Assembly: GCA_905116865.2 (NCBI GenBank)
Contig: CAJHNH020005979.1
Coordinates: 333,501-397,500 of the forward strand
Length of the DNA stretch: 64,000 nucleotides
Origin: Candidula unifasciata
Taxonomy: Eukaryota > Mollusca > Gastropoda > Stylommatophora > Geomitridae
Reading direction: 5' to 3'
In this document: positions 10,473 through 22,438 of the stretch, piece after piece
How positions within the stretch are numbered: the first letter of the stretch is position 1
Layout of the letters: each line of letters opens with the position of its first letter
Translations under genes and position numbers: made by a program
The notes under the pieces: generated by a model
The model's database searches: none
Told to the model about the DNA's origin: nothing
Seen by the model: only the letters and a program-made list of their open reading frames with translations

Positions 10473-11160
10473 AATTTTTAAAATGCCCTCTACACCAAAA
10501 AAACCAGCACAGTTAGATAGCTGTAAACAATCTCTTTCCAATGGTACCTCATTTAGGCTTGTATGTCATTTCTGAGCTGAAATATGTAGGTTTTTGTGGA
10601 GATGAGATGTAAGAAACAGCCGCTAAAACTTGTGACCCAGAAACAAGAAGTTTTTCTCTGCGCAACCTACTGCGCAGTTCTGTATCGGCTTTGTTGACAT
10701 TGGACTGTCATTGGACAAGATGGCAGGCAGTGAGACTCAGCTCACTCAGCCGCATGCGATTGACTAAAAAATGTCACTGTAAATCTAAACAGCCAAAGAC
10801 GGGAAAGAAATTTTATATGCAAATGTAAAATTGGATGGAGAATTCAACTGTAACTAGCATTACCACATCTGGTAATGTTTAAGGCCTAAACCAACCTCGA
10901 ATTTACCGCTATTTTTAATCTAACTGATAGACTAACAGAAAAACAGAGAATGTCCGGCTGTCGTAGACATGCGCTGTTAATCGAGTTCCTTCCCGCCGTT
11001 TTCAGCTATTTAGAGTGTGTGAAAATCACACCAATGGCAAAATTTCATGAGAGATTAGGACCCATCCCGAAACCCCAGCCGACATTTCCGAAACAAGTTT
11101 CAAACGGTTTCTATGGTAACGGAAATTGTCGAAAAGATCGCTAATTTCCGAAACTGTAGT
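10473..11160. repeat. R1 dispersed repeat, copy 1
   Basis: About 690 bp with a second copy in the same orientation at 17633-18330. Shared blocks include AAAATGCCCTCTACACCA, AATCTCTTTCCAATGGTACC, GCGCTGTTAATCG and TTCATGAGAGATT. No open frame; class unknown. It ends just before a long TA/TG microsatellite. Confidence 0.85.
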
Positions 11161-11212
11161 AGCTAGATAATGGTGAAAACCATGACAGTAAAAACAAATA
11201 TACAGATTAACA

Positions 11213-11221
11213 TCATATATA

Positions 11222-11317
<96 letters not shown>
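11213..11317. repeat. (TA)n(TG)n microsatellite
   Basis: About 75 bp of TA repeats followed by about 27 bp of TG repeats. Confidence 0.97.
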
Positions 11318-12469
11318 AGATTTGTAAATAAGTGTCAGGCACTATAAATCTGGTGTAATGTGTTTGGGTGCCTAGAACTCTTTTCTGCAAGAAATTACAT
11401 TCTTACTTAAAACTAATCTAAATCTATCCAGTAATCATTACTCAGAGCAGCTCTGTTTTGACCTCCAGGGCCTCTGACTGGCTGTTTACCTTGTTTTTCT
11501 CAAATCTTAACAAGAAGTAGCGTATACTTAGTATTGTAAACGATTTAAAAACTAATTAACTAGTTACTAGCAGACATATTAATATTGGCATTGGTGTATA
11601 TATAAGCCTAAATAAAATAAGGTAAGTTATTAAATTAACGTCATAAATATTGGTACACACAATCGCCAGAAGAAATTTATTAATTTTTTACTTGTAGGAA
11701 AATGTAATTACTTCTAGAATTGATTATAAAAAATTCTTCACGAGCGATATCTCAGTCTATCCGACGACATAAAACTCATCAACAAAAGTTCCCTGGTCTG
11801 CCTTTCTTCTATAGGGCCAACTCTGCAACATTCAGGACATAAGCACTTTACAGTGCTAACTCTATTAATGCGTTTGTTTGATTTCACACGCTAAAAAACT
11901 CTAACTTACCTCATCGGGCCACAGGTTAAATCCTAACAGTTTTTTTGGGATGATCCGAAATAACAGTGCTATATGGCTATGCGGTTGAATATGGTTGCTG
12001 GGCTTTGAACCTGTTTGATTCTTATGTTTGAAATGATAATCTTACAGGCTGCCATGCTGTGTGTGGTGGTGAAGGGAAAGGGGGGAGGGTGCTTTAAACA
12101 TTCGTGAATAATTAAAAACCTTAGAGAGTAAGCAGCTGGGTTGTGACAGGCTGTTGATGAGACTTGCTGACATAAATTTTTTTTTACATTAGACAGACAC
12201 TGAAACATTTCAGCCACATATAAAAACATAAGCAAAACTGTAAATAATAAACATTCTAGAAGACAAAATGAAAGGTGTGGTAGCAAGAAGACGACAACGA
12301 TACAAGTGAGAGGACAAGATCAGTAGATAGGCGAACAGCAGTTTTAGAGTGCCGTACGAAGACAAATGACAGTGTACTGAAGATCAGTTGCAACCAGTCA
12401 TCATTGTAAGGGTGGCATTTGAGTGATTGAACTAAACGCCTCATGTGCTATTGGCATATCGGCACATGG
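11318..12469. other. Intergenic, possible 5' end of RCC1L
   Basis: No coding region recognised. On the minus strand a good donor (GATGAG|GTAAGT, exon end 11910) follows ACCTGTGGCCC and could close a non-coding first exon of RCC1L, 3 kb upstream of its ATG. There is no independent support for this. Confidence 0.3.
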
Positions 12470-12570
12470 TGTTAACCCTGTATTCCATAATTCAGTCGCC
12501 ACGATGAGTGATGTGGTCATCACCACATCGCCCACCTTTACTTCCCATGATATTTCTGTTCACATTTCAC
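12470..12570 (-). mobile_element. T1-family SINE fragment
   Basis: GAGTGATGTGGTCATCACCA and ACCTTTACTTCCCATGATAT match the T1 body (see 25501). No tRNA-like head. Confidence 0.5.
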
Positions 12571-12798
12571 GCCCATAAACCACGTGACTATATATTGTAA
12601 GTGTTCTGTCTTAGATAGTTGCTCAAACAATTGATAAATGAATTAACGAGTATATAAGTAAAGGACTCATAACAAATATAGATTATAGAACACATTAGAC
12701 AACTGAAAGATACTGAGCGTTTCTTGGCTTCGAATCTGCGGCCTCCAGATGACAACCTTTTGTTGTTGGAATACGTGTGCTTTAGTTAGTCCTCAAAG

Positions 12799-13244
12799 GT
12801 GCTATTACTACTACTACAACGAATACTACAACAACAACTACTGCTACTACTACCACTAATACTACTACTACCACTACTACTACTGCTACTACCACTACTA
12901 CTACTACTTCTACTACTATTACTAAAACTAATACAACTACGACTACTATTCCAACTACTGCTACAACTAATACAACAACAAATACTACTACTCTACTACT
13001 ACTACGACGACGAACGACCACAACAACTACTACAGTTACTACTATTACTACTACCACAACGACGAACACTACAACAATTACTATTACTACTAGTAGTATT
13101 ACAACTACTACTACTATTTCTACTACTACTACTATTACAACTACTACTACTGCAAATAATACAACAACAACAATAACTAATGATACTAAAATTAATACAC
13201 CAACAATTTATACTGCTACTAATACTACTCTTCCCCCCCCCCCC
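12799..13244. repeat. Imperfect (ACT)n tract
   Basis: About 445 bp of ACT/ACA trinucleotides with interruptions, ending in C12 at 13233-13244. Apparent long open frames here are poly-Leu or poly-Val artefacts. Confidence 0.95.
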
Positions 13245-14201
13245 AACAGATAGCCTCCTAACCGGGATTATAGTTACTATTCTACGGCGTGTATTCTTTT
13301 CCAGCTCTGATTCTCCCTCATTGAAAATATACGTTACTTGTTCTCAATGAACTCACAGAAACTTACATATACATTTACCCAGTATGACACCTTACACACA
13401 TAGAATACATACCAGTGAAAAATACAAATTATTGAACATTAATTTTTTAATAAGGATGTGATTATAAAAAGACGGAGAGACGTTATGGGTTAGTGCATTT
13501 TTTTTATTTTTTTTTTATTTTTTTAATTTTTATAAATAGAAGTGTTGGCGTGATGCACACAAATCTGTCAGCATCCGATACAGCTGACTGATTCTGTTTT
13601 TGGGTGATTTGCTCAGACTGAACAAACCTGACCAAATTTCTCACTGTATAATGTTAGTAAAAATCGGCAATATCCTTTCCTTCCCCCTCGTCTCCCTCCC
13701 CCTTCTCCCTCAGTGAAACGAACTGTTTGTATGATATTAGTTCTGTACTTGTATTAACCAGTCAGCACTTGGTAGATGACAGTGTCATTTTTATGTTGCC
13801 GACTTTACTTACCAGAACATTACAGGTACCTTTTTGGCTAGATCGAACTGGCAGCCAGTTCAAATTTGGTTTTCATCTGTGGGGGGTCTATCTACAGCCT
13901 GTCCAGAGACAGACAGGCAGATATCCCAGCTCAGTCTATGTTTAAAGTGTTGACACCATTAACCTAACGGGAAAGAAGATACACCGGTCTCAAAGAGTAC
14001 TGAAGTGTCCAGTATTGGGGTACCTTATGTTTGTTCCATAGGAAAGGCAAAGATGTCCGTATTAGGTTATAAGATTGAATTTACGTAGTGCTATATTATA
14101 GTATAATATTTGGGCGTTTATTTCATCATGTGTATCCTCTATCATATATCTTGATACATCTAATTATCATGCCATCAAAATAAGTATGTGGAGAGATGAA
14201 G
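13245..14201. other. No recognised feature
   Basis: Intergenic sequence with T-rich stretches near 13500 and a C-rich stretch near 13685. No exon or repeat family recognised. Confidence 0.4.
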
Positions 14202-14230
14202 AGTGAGAGAGAGGAGAGAGAGAGAGAGAG
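14202..14230. repeat. (GA)n microsatellite
   Basis: Short imperfect GA tract. Confidence 0.9.
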
Positions 14231-14561
14231 AATTAACAATTGCAACAGAAATCAACTGTGTAAACTCAGCCTGTATAGAGTAGCCTTGAATAGCAGAGAG
14301 ATTGTAAACATTGTACAGCAGACATACGAGGTCGATGAAGTATCTCCATCCAAAGGCGCAGACACCCAGAAGACATCGGAGGTGGATGACCTCAGCCTCC
14401 CAACGAACCAGCCTCACGCTTTAATTAACAATTTTGCTATCCAAATGGAGGCTCAGTTGGGTTTAATTCTACTTTAAGAGCATAAAACTAAAAATGGTAA
14501 TAGTAATATATATCTCCTAGTCCTTAAGGAGGAAAATATGGATATTTGAGTCTTCCGATCA

Positions 14562-15049
14562 AAATGGACTCTAGGCACGGCCACTGTTTTGAGTCGTTGC
14601 AAATTGTGTGCTTTTGCCAGACAGTGGCCGTTGCATTTTTGCTCCATTTGTAGACTGAAAGGATATAGTTTTATCGCCCAGCTTCTGAGTTGAATGCATG
14701 GCGTGACACCGTGAGCTTCGGATTTAATTTGGAATGTTTTCGACTGTAACCAACGTGGTCTTGTGAACTATAGATTCAGAAAATATCGCAATGCCTGTTG
14801 TCGCAATATTGGTGGTGTCATTAGTGACTGTTAGTGACTTCTGCTACCATCGATGATGAACTGCATTTCTAATGTCGGACTGTTTGTGTTAGTACTTCGG
14901 ATGGATACCTTATGCTTTTAATGCGTGTATATGCTAGTGCATATGCTGAGACAGCAGTCTGTCAATCTTTCCACATTCTGTGTGTTTTTCGTTGGCACAG
15001 CAGTGAAGCAACCATTGGGTGACCCGTTTGCTATGAAGCTGAAACTAAG
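14562..15049 (+). repeat. R2 dispersed repeat, copy 1
   Basis: About 490 bp with an inverted copy at 55170-55720. Shared blocks (given on this strand) are AAAATGGACTCTAGGCAC, GTTTTATCGCCCAG, ATTTCTAATGTCGGACTGTT, GCTGAGACAGCA and GGGTGACCCGTTTGC. No domain recognised. Confidence 0.85.
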
Positions 15050-15114
15050 ATTACCAAGATTTGAGTTGAAAAGCTATTGGAAAGATTCTCAAAATGCCGT
15101 GGACAAAGAAGAAA

Positions 15115-15400
15115 AGAACCACTGACAATATACAAGATCTGAACATCAAGGAAGACTGGCTAATAAACAGCAACACACCTTATCTCAGATGCTAGAATAT
15201 ATTGGCCATATCAAGTGCCGCGGTGGATTGGAAGGGGGGGGGGGGTACTAGGAGGCGTAGTAACAGGAAGGAGGGGCCAACAAGACAAAGATAGACAGAG
15301 GATATAAATGAATCCCTGGACATGAAATTTCACGAGGCGGGCGAATTGACTAGAGACTGAGTTTCTGTCAGACAGACCGTGACGATAGCGACGTTCTGCA
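15115..15400 (+). pseudogene. LINE ORF2 3' remnant
   Basis: Reads ...DLNIKEDWLINSN, then YIGHIKCRGGLEG, the pattern I..R.L.(F/Y).GHI...GLE of the LINE lineage also at 35750 and 57215. A G12 run at 15234-15245 breaks the frame. It ends near CGACGTTCTGCACAGGACCT, as in its relatives. Confidence 0.65.
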
Positions 15401-15415
15401 CAGGACCTGCTACAT

Positions 15416-15600
15416 CAGGGCTATTCAACTAAATGTACTCAGGGGCCAACATTTTGAAAATGTGGATCGTCACGGGGCAGATGTCCGAGCCTAAGCATAG
15501 AAAGATTCCTAATACATTACAACTGGGAATGATTCGCGGGCCACTTGCTATGCCACCACGGACCAGATTTTGCCCGCGGACCGCCAATTGAATAGCCCTG
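15416..15600. mobile_element. hAT MITE with perfect nnnTAnnn TSD
   Basis: 185 bp, starting CAGGGCTATTCAACTAAAT and ending in the inverted CCAATTGAATAGCCCTG. Flanked by identical TGCTACAT (15408-15415, 15601-15608). An 8-bp duplication with central TA and CAG...CTG ends is the Buster-type hAT signature. No coding capacity. Inserted right at the end of a LINE remnant. Confidence 0.93.
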
Positions 15601-15748
15601 TGCTACATGATGATGATGAATATATTTGAAGAAAAATTTATATATATATAATATGAGATCTAGCATGGATATGTCAGGAATTGTGGTTGGTGCGTACTGC
15701 TAATGACACTGTCTTGATAGCACCAAGTCAGACAACAATCTGCTCAAA

Positions 15749-15862
15749 ATAAGTCAGATCTGTTAAACGGATGTGCACTGCAACACTCATGTTCTGGAAC
15801 CAGACTAAAGTCGAGAGGTGGACGAAGAACCAGAACTCACAGCCGGGAAGCGCAAAGAAGAT
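15749..15862 (+). mobile_element. (GAA)n-tailed retroposon, 3' fragment
   Basis: Tail-proximal 110 bp only: GTCAGATCTGTTAAACGGAT, ACACTCATGTTCTGGAACCA, and CGCAAAGAAG at the end. Confidence 0.7.
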
Positions 15863-16639
15863 TTGTCAGTCAACACATTATTTTCATTATTAATAATTGA
15901 TGCATAATTGCAAATAAATATAATACTATATGTGAAATAATATGAAATGCATAAAAATATACTTTTAAAGATCATTTCTATAAATGGTTAATAAAGGGTG
16001 CATCTTAGTTCCTTTAAAACAATATACTAGGGAGGTGCTTGAGCAAAGCCTTCTGTAAGAAGGCCTTGGGGAGGGGGGGGGGGACCGAATGCCCTAAAAA
16101 AATTATGTGATTGTCCCGGGGACCTGAACTCTAAGATTCAGGTGTTTATTTGCCGAAGAGCAAATAAATATTATCCTGTGTTTGAAATAATATGATATGT
16201 ATTATCAACAACAACAAAAAACTTGTATACAGGTTGGGGGAAAAGGGAAGGGGGTGGTGAACAGATAAGTGTTCACTTACATTTTTATGGGGCGCTCAAG
16301 GTGTTAGAATTTTCGGGTTCAGGTGCCTCTTAGTCTCCACCCCCCCCCCTTCCCCTTTTTTTTTGTATCCAACACCTTATGAACAAGGAGATCTCGCGGC
16401 CAAATAATTTTAATTATTTACCCCTGATTTTATTAACTAATTATATTTTTTAACTCAGCTTTTTTGTTTTAAAACAGTTTTATAACCAATTCCTTTCATT
16501 TGACCGGCGCTAGCGGCAGGACTCCTTTGGTGAGTACATCTGGTCTAAGAAAACATTTTTGAAAAGTTGAAAGTTCACAGTAAGCAGCCTGTTTTAACTG
16601 GTTTGTGGCCAGCCGTGGCAACAAAGGCGGGAACTGAAG

Positions 16640-16821
16640 CAACCAGGCCAGGCCCTGTGTAGAGGGGAGACCGGGTAATTTATCTCGGGCTCATTTCCGA
16701 TCTGACACCGGTAGTTCCGAGTGCCGTGTGCAGCAAGCCTGACAGAAGTGAAGCGACAACGGACGGGGAGCCGCGTTGGACGTTGTCAAGCCGTAATCCT
16801 CACTGGAATTTCCGTGAATAG
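16640..16821 (+). promoter_or_regulatory. Candidate promoter / non-coding first exon of ZNF706
   Basis: Locally CpG-rich stretch in an AT-rich neighbourhood (CCGAGTGCCGTG, CGACAACGGACGGGGAGCCG), ending in a donor GAATAG|GTATTT at 16821. It lies 3.2 kb upstream of the ZNF706 coding exon, whose acceptor proves that an upstream exon exists. The assignment is inference from position and composition. Confidence 0.35.
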
Positions 16822-17632
16822 GTATTTATTGTAAAATTGTTACTACTTGTTAATTAATCGTGGTCGTTGAACACTTCTTTATAGGTTTCATTTTTGGAAG
16901 TAACTAAGAATTAAGATATTGTTTGTGGACTAAGTCGTTGATTTTGTGTTCAAAAGTCGGTGAGTCACAAAACCACACCAGTCAAGAGGAAGAGAACACA
17001 CTGGCTTGTGAACAATGTGTGTTGGCGTTGCAACTTCCCTCACGTTCTACTAAGTTTAATTGTCTTTAATAAATTAAGTTACTTGATACGTTAGTGTTAT
17101 TCTCCGTTAGATACTTTTTTTTTTCTCACTTCAGTCAAAGAATTGCAAGGTTCTCTTGGGTAATTACTAATTGACATTTTAAAAGTAGAAACATGTCATT
17201 ATTTGTTGCGTCCGTTGAGTTGACGGTGACGCGCCGTTGTTGACGTAAACGATGTCGTGACATGCAGTTCTTAAATATAATTCATATAGAATAATCAATA
17301 TGTTTACAGTTAGTCATTAATCAAGCATCACGAATTGGCTCAGAAGAAGAAATTTTACTTCCACAATTTACAAAGTTTTTATTTATTAACTCTTTGAGTC
17401 CCAGGGGGTTTGGTTTAGCATCAGAGACTAAGACTAAAACTAAAGGCAAAAGGGTGGTAATGCAATTTTCTATGTTCACAGGTGTTACACATTAAAACAG
17501 ACCATACTAATTCAACTGCCGCGCAACATATACATATTATACATCAGAGTGACCAGGAATTGTTGGGGAATAATAATAATACAATACATACTGGCTACAG
17601 CAAATTATTGCGTAAGTAATTATTATTAGATA
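16822..17632. other. No recognised feature (probable ZNF706 first intron)
   Basis: AT-rich sequence without recognisable repeats or exons. Confidence 0.35.
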
Positions 17633-18330
17633 CTTTAGTCAAATTTTTAAAATGCCCTCTACACCAATAAAACCAGCACAGTTAGATAGCTGTAAACAAT
17701 CTCTTTCCAATGGTACCTCATTTAAGCTTGTATGTCATTTCTGAGCTGAGATATTTAGGTTTTTGTGGAGATGAGATGTAAAAAAAACAGCTGTTAAAAA
17801 CTTGCACCCAGAAACAAGAGGTTTTCTCTGCGCAACCAAACTGCTCACTTATCGTTTTGGCTTTGTTTGCATTGGACAAAATGGCAGACAATGAGACACA
17901 GCCACATAATAGCGATTGCCTGAAAAATGTCACTGTAAATCTAAAAAGCCACTGATAAGAAAGAAATTGTATTTACAAATGTAAAATTGGACGGAGAATT
18001 CAATTATAACTAGCATTACCAGTACGAGTAATGTTAAAGCCTAAAGCCAACCCTGAATACTTACTGCTATTTTTAATAAAACTGATGTAACAGAAAAACA
18101 GAGGACGTTCAGCTGTCGTAGACATGCGCTGTTAATCGGGTTCGTTCCCGCCGTTTTCAGCTATTTATAGCTGGTGAAAATCACACCAATCGCAAAATTT
18201 CATGAGAGATTGAGACCCATCCCGTAACAAGTCGACATTTCCCAAACAAGTTTCGAACGGTTTCCATGGTAACAGAAATTGCCAAAAGACCGCAAATTGC
18301 CGAACACCGTAGTCGCTAGTATTATTAATT
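17633..18330. repeat. R1 dispersed repeat, copy 2
   Basis: Same orientation as 10473-11160. It keeps AAATTTTTAAAATGCCCTC at one end and CATGCGCTGTTAATCGGGTT and ATTTCATGAGAGATT near the other. Small indels only. Confidence 0.85.
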
Positions 18331-19413
18331 AAATAAACAGACAGTAAGTTTACAGAAATTAGTAAAATTAAATAATAATATTCCACTTACCACCATGGTG
18401 CTCAAGGAAAACTCATTGAAATGTATCCAGAATGAATCACTACTGACATAAACCACTTAGTAATGTATACTATAAGTAATATATAAACTAAATCTGTATA
18501 TTTAATTTTGTTACAGAGAATCTTTTGAAATACTTAACAGGGCACCATTTTGCGGTAAAGAGAACTGACTTCACAAAACAGTATCTTCAGACAAATCGAA
18601 GTTTATATAACACTCAATTTGCTGTAGTTTTGTAGCTATGTTCCTAAACCAAATAATAAGGGGAATAGCACTAGAACTAACTTACACTGAAGAAAATTGC
18701 CAGCTAACTTTCCAGTATTAGCTGTCACTGTACCCGTCGTGTGAGGTACCCATTAGACCTATCCCTCATCAAAGTGTGACTATAAATGGCTGAAACAAGT
18801 CTACTTTGCAACGTTATCTATCTAACTTCAGAAAAATTTAATAAACACGCTTTTTTTTTTTTAATTTAAGGCTTCTTATGTTGGCATGCATGTAGAATAC
18901 TGCTCGGTAGCCATATTGTTTTCAAACACACTTAGTAACTCTGTAAACCTTACAAAAGCACTGTTTTCAGCTTTTAACATTTCCAAATGAGCACGCCTCA
19001 TATCAGACACATAGAACCCGAAAGGGAGTTAAATTTGAGCTGTCTGCGTTTTATTACCGGTCAGTCGTAAATTAATAACATTCCCTCGTCACATAGCATT
19101 TGAGCTGCTGGGTTGTAACCATTTAGGCTGTGAATGCATTTCCTAGGACTAAAAGGGTCGGATGCTAGTGAAATTTATGTCTTGTTTTTTTTTTTTTTAA
19201 ATGTATAAAGCCATTACAGATGGATAGGGATTAAAATATCCAATCCTTGTAGGGCTCATTGCAATGATTTTTATTTTTTTTATTTTTTTTTTGAAGTGAG
19301 GAAAAAAAATGTACCTAGTGGAGAAAAACATAGCAACCTCATTGAAGCCTATAGGTCAATTCTAATTAGAGATATTAACACTTCAGTGATGTATGGGATA
19401 CCACCATAGATAC
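18331..19413. other. No recognised feature
   Basis: AT-rich, with several oligo-T runs (18850, 19180, 19270). No exon or known repeat seen. Confidence 0.4.
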
Positions 19414-19424
19414 ATTATGTGTAG

Positions 19425-19713
19425 CCCCCCGTGTGGGTTCCGGGGCCCCATTGTGGGGAAAACAAGAATAGACCCACTGCCTCCCCAAAAGCATGTCGTA
19501 AGAGTCGACTAATTGGGGAGCTTCCTTTGAAATCGGAGTGCATCTGCCGGAGAGGCAAGGAACCAACAGTCTATATTCAAGAGAATGAGATCTGTAAAAC
19601 TGATGCACACGCAACACTCAGGTTCTGGAGCAGGACTGCAGTTCAGTAGTGGACGAGCAACCAGAACTTTTCACCAGAGTGTACAGCTGGTGAACGCGAA
19701 GAAGAAGAAGAAG
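19425..19713 (+). mobile_element. (GAA)n-tailed retroposon, young copy with TSD
   Basis: Full-length, from CCCCCCGTGTGGGTTCCGGG to a (GAA)n tail. Flanks ATTATGTGTAG (19414-19424) and ATTATGTGTGG (19714-19724) are an 11-bp duplication with one mismatch. It sits just upstream of the ZNF706 coding exon. Confidence 0.92.
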
Positions 19714-20046
19714 ATTATGTGTGGCTAACCTTGTCACACACAAAAAATAGATGTTGGGTTGTGTCCCAGTAAAATGTAGAGTACAGTTGACATAAAATAC
19801 CGAAGTAAACATTTCAAGTAAATCACTAAATAGCATCAGCAAAAACAGTTTAGAAAAAGGTGAACAATTGAAGACTTTGCTGAAATCGGATATGTTTGGC
19901 TGAAAGGTGCAGCTGTCACAGCCTTGCTGTAAACTACAGGAGAATCTTGCCAAAGTTGAATGCAGGAGCTCAGACGTTGCTGTCCCCATTCAAATTGTTG
20001 GAAAACTATGTAAGTGATTGTTGTTGCAAATTTGCTTGCAGGGACA

Positions 20047-20187
20047 ATGGCGCGAGGTCAGCAGAAGATCCAGTCCCAGCAGAAGGCAGCTAAGAAAGCT
20101 GCAGACCTGAAGAAGGGGGCTACCTCATTCCAGGATCAAAAGAAAGCAGCTGCCAAAGCCTTGACACACATGTGCCCGGTCTGCAAG
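20047..20187 (+). CDS. ZNF706: ZNF706 coding exon 1
   Basis: Exon from acceptor at 20041 to donor TGCAAG|GTACAT. 47 codons ending HMCPVCK, so both zinc-binding cysteines are in this exon. Upstream in-frame ATG at 20014 lies in the intron and is not the start. Confidence 0.93.
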
Positions 20188-22438
20188 GTACATGCTGCAG
20201 CCACTTTTTTTCCTGTAGTCCCACGCCATAGGGCGTTGGTAATCATATTTGTCCTCAGCCTTCTGTCTCACATACTGCCTGTTATTTCTGGCACATATGC
20301 CAGGCCGTTAAAGTCTTCTCACCAGGTCCTTCACTGCCTTTCTTGATCTTTCAACTTTCCCATTGTCATATGTTCCTGTTTTTCTTATTATGTGCGTGGA
20401 GAGTTTACATTTACTTCTAATGTGAATAATCAGTTCTCTTCATAAGTTCATTTTTTTTTTCAAGACATCTTCATCGCACTTTTTCTGTTCCTTAATGTTA
20501 TCATTATTCTTCTTCGACATCCTCATAATTTTTCTACTGACTTGAAATCATTCACTTCTGTTGATTATGACTGGTTCTGCATAGCTCTTCCAAACTCTCT
20601 TTCTCACCTTATGTTTTTCCCCCCAAAGAATTATAACATAGAACACTGTTGAGCCAGTAGATGGAACTGTTTTGTTCCTCATACCAGTAAAGACATTGTA
20701 GGGAAGTGCAGTTTTTTTATGATATGCTGGTATCATTGATAGATGTTGTTGGTCTATCTTTACCTTGGTATTCCTTGTGTTCTGTAGCCCATTCTGTCAG
20801 AGTTGCTGGCACACAAAGGTTGTTTTGAAAGATCTTTTTACATTAGTTTGTTACTGAATTTTGGAATTGATTCCCGGAGTTTGTTACTGAACCTCGGGAT
20901 GGGTTCTAGCGAATCACATTATGGCATATTTCTGTTATCAGTGCTTGGTATTTGTTCTGCATTTTTTCTGTATCTTGTCTTAGCCTACATAATATTGGTC
21001 TTTTCTAGCGATGTATAATTGAACGCAACTAGCTACGCCAAATGAAACTACTTAGGCGTTCCGAGCCCTCAAGATTTGTCTCTGTGATTGGCATAAATCA
21101 GCTTTCATCTTCACAGTAAAGGTTGACTGCAATAAATCTCTTGACAGTTTGTTTCTAGTCTTTGTTGTATTCTTTCTTACTTTTGTTTGTCCATCTCTGA
21201 ATATTGTCACCCCTCTTGAATTGTTGTTTCTAGTCTTTATTGTATTCTTTCTTACTTTTGTTTGTCCATCTCTGAATATTGTCACCCCTCTTGAATTGTT
21301 GTCTACATTTTGCTTTCTTATTTCGACCTTCCTCTTAGTGTTGTTTTTAAAGTATATCTTTCAATATGGCTGAAATATTTCAGATGCGCTATTTTTTCCA
21401 GTAACTTTTTTTTAATTCTGTCTCTCCAGAACCTCTGTATTTGATGGTTTTTGTTACCATGAATTAAAATAATTCTTCTGTATATCCGCATCTCCAGAGA
21501 CTATATTCACTTTCTAGTTGTTTGTTCATTGTCCAGCTAACTGCACCATGCAGTAGATTTAAGTAAGATATTTACTATATTGAATAATAATTCCATTTAA
21601 ATATTATTGAAGAAACAATTGAGATTGAGTAGGTGAATTAGCAGCTAGGTAGAATAGAGAAATTGTAGGAGTTTGGAAACTATAGACAAGTGGCAGCGAA
21701 AGGGGGGGGGGGGGAGCTCTCACTGTGATGCACATGTAAAAAACAAATAGAATCTGCCTGAACCCCTAGGCTCGGAGAAATATAGGTTTGGTCCTGTGAC
21801 TTATGAATTTTATGTTTTATAATCCAGAGTTTTCAGTTTTGTTTTAGGGTCAGTTCAGAAAAAAAGAAGTAATTTTTATGGCTTTCAAGCCGAGGTATGA
21901 GTCACAGTCCGAGATTTAGATCTCACGATATAATGTTCCCAGAGATAACAGTGTATAAATGTATTTACAGCAGTCAGCTTCCACTGTGGAGATGGCTTCA
22001 TTAGAAGAAGAAAACAGTAAAGAAGTTTGGTTGAAAGAGCTCCATTCGAGAGCAACAAACACTAAATTGGCTGAGGGTCCGAGTTACTTCGATAGAGAGG
22101 ACACACAGTGAAAGCTCTGTGGGATCAAGTAAACAGTGCAGCAGAATAGACAGAGCATCTGAATATGGAGAGAATGATCCAGCTAGGAGTGAGCTGAGGG
22201 ACATGCATACTTGTAATCAGCAGGCTGCATCAGTATGGGAACTCTTTGTTGGCACCAAGATCTAGTGGATAAATACAGGATCACTTTTTTTTAGATTGAG
22301 AACTTTGGCATTTTATTCTTTTAACTGTTCTGCCCTCTGAATCCACAGGCACAGATGCCTGACCCTAAGACATTCAAACAGCACTTTGAAAACAAGCATC
22401 CGAAGACCCCACTTCCCCCAGAACTTCAGGATGCTTGA
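20047..22438 (+). CDS. ZNF706: ZNF706-like small C2H2 zinc-finger protein
   Basis: Two coding exons, 20047-20187 and 22349-22438, joined in phase 0, give a complete 76-residue protein, the same length as vertebrate ZNF706. The N-terminus MARGQQKIQSQQK with the Lys/Ala/Gln-rich stretch to residue 38 is the 4F5/SERF-like region. The zinc finger is C43-x2-C46-x12-H59-x4-H64, and the end is KTPLPPEL followed by QDA. The start lies 5 bp into the exon after a strong acceptor (TTTGCTTGCAG), in context ACAATGG. Vertebrate ZNF706 is a small nuclear protein reported to repress KLF4 and, like SERF proteins, to affect amyloid formation; its role in this organism is unknown. RCC1L lies upstream on the opposite strand. 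Confidence 0.95.
20188..22348. other. ZNF706 intron
   Basis: 2.16-kb phase-0 intron. Contains a 75-bp tandem duplication (21151-21300) and a G13 run (21702-21714). The stretch 20230-20800 looks like eroded repeat, but I cannot name it. Confidence 0.7.
21151..21300. repeat. 75-bp tandem duplication
   Basis: Two almost identical copies starting GTTTCTAGTCTTTGTTGTAT and GTTTCTAGTCTTTATTGTAT, the only visible difference being one base. A recent event inside the ZNF706 intron. Confidence 0.95.
22349..22438 (+). CDS. ZNF706: ZNF706 coding exon 2 (stop codon)
   Basis: Acceptor GAATCCACAG|GCACAG; 29 codons and TGA. Encodes AQMPDPKTFKQHFENKHPK with both zinc-binding histidines, then TPLPPELQDA. Confidence 0.94.
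   Translation, partial: AQMPDPKTFKQHFENKHPKTPLPPELQDA

Noticed and set aside
12782..13176. Long open frames (poly-Val, poly-Leu) on both strands
   Set aside because: Entirely within the ACT trinucleotide tract; frames without stops are expected from the repeat.
20014..20046. Upstream in-frame ATG for ZNF706 (MIVVANLLAGT extension)
   Set aside because: Lies before the acceptor TTTGCTTGCAG. ZNF706 proteins start MARGQQKIQ, and total length matches the family with the ATG at 20047.
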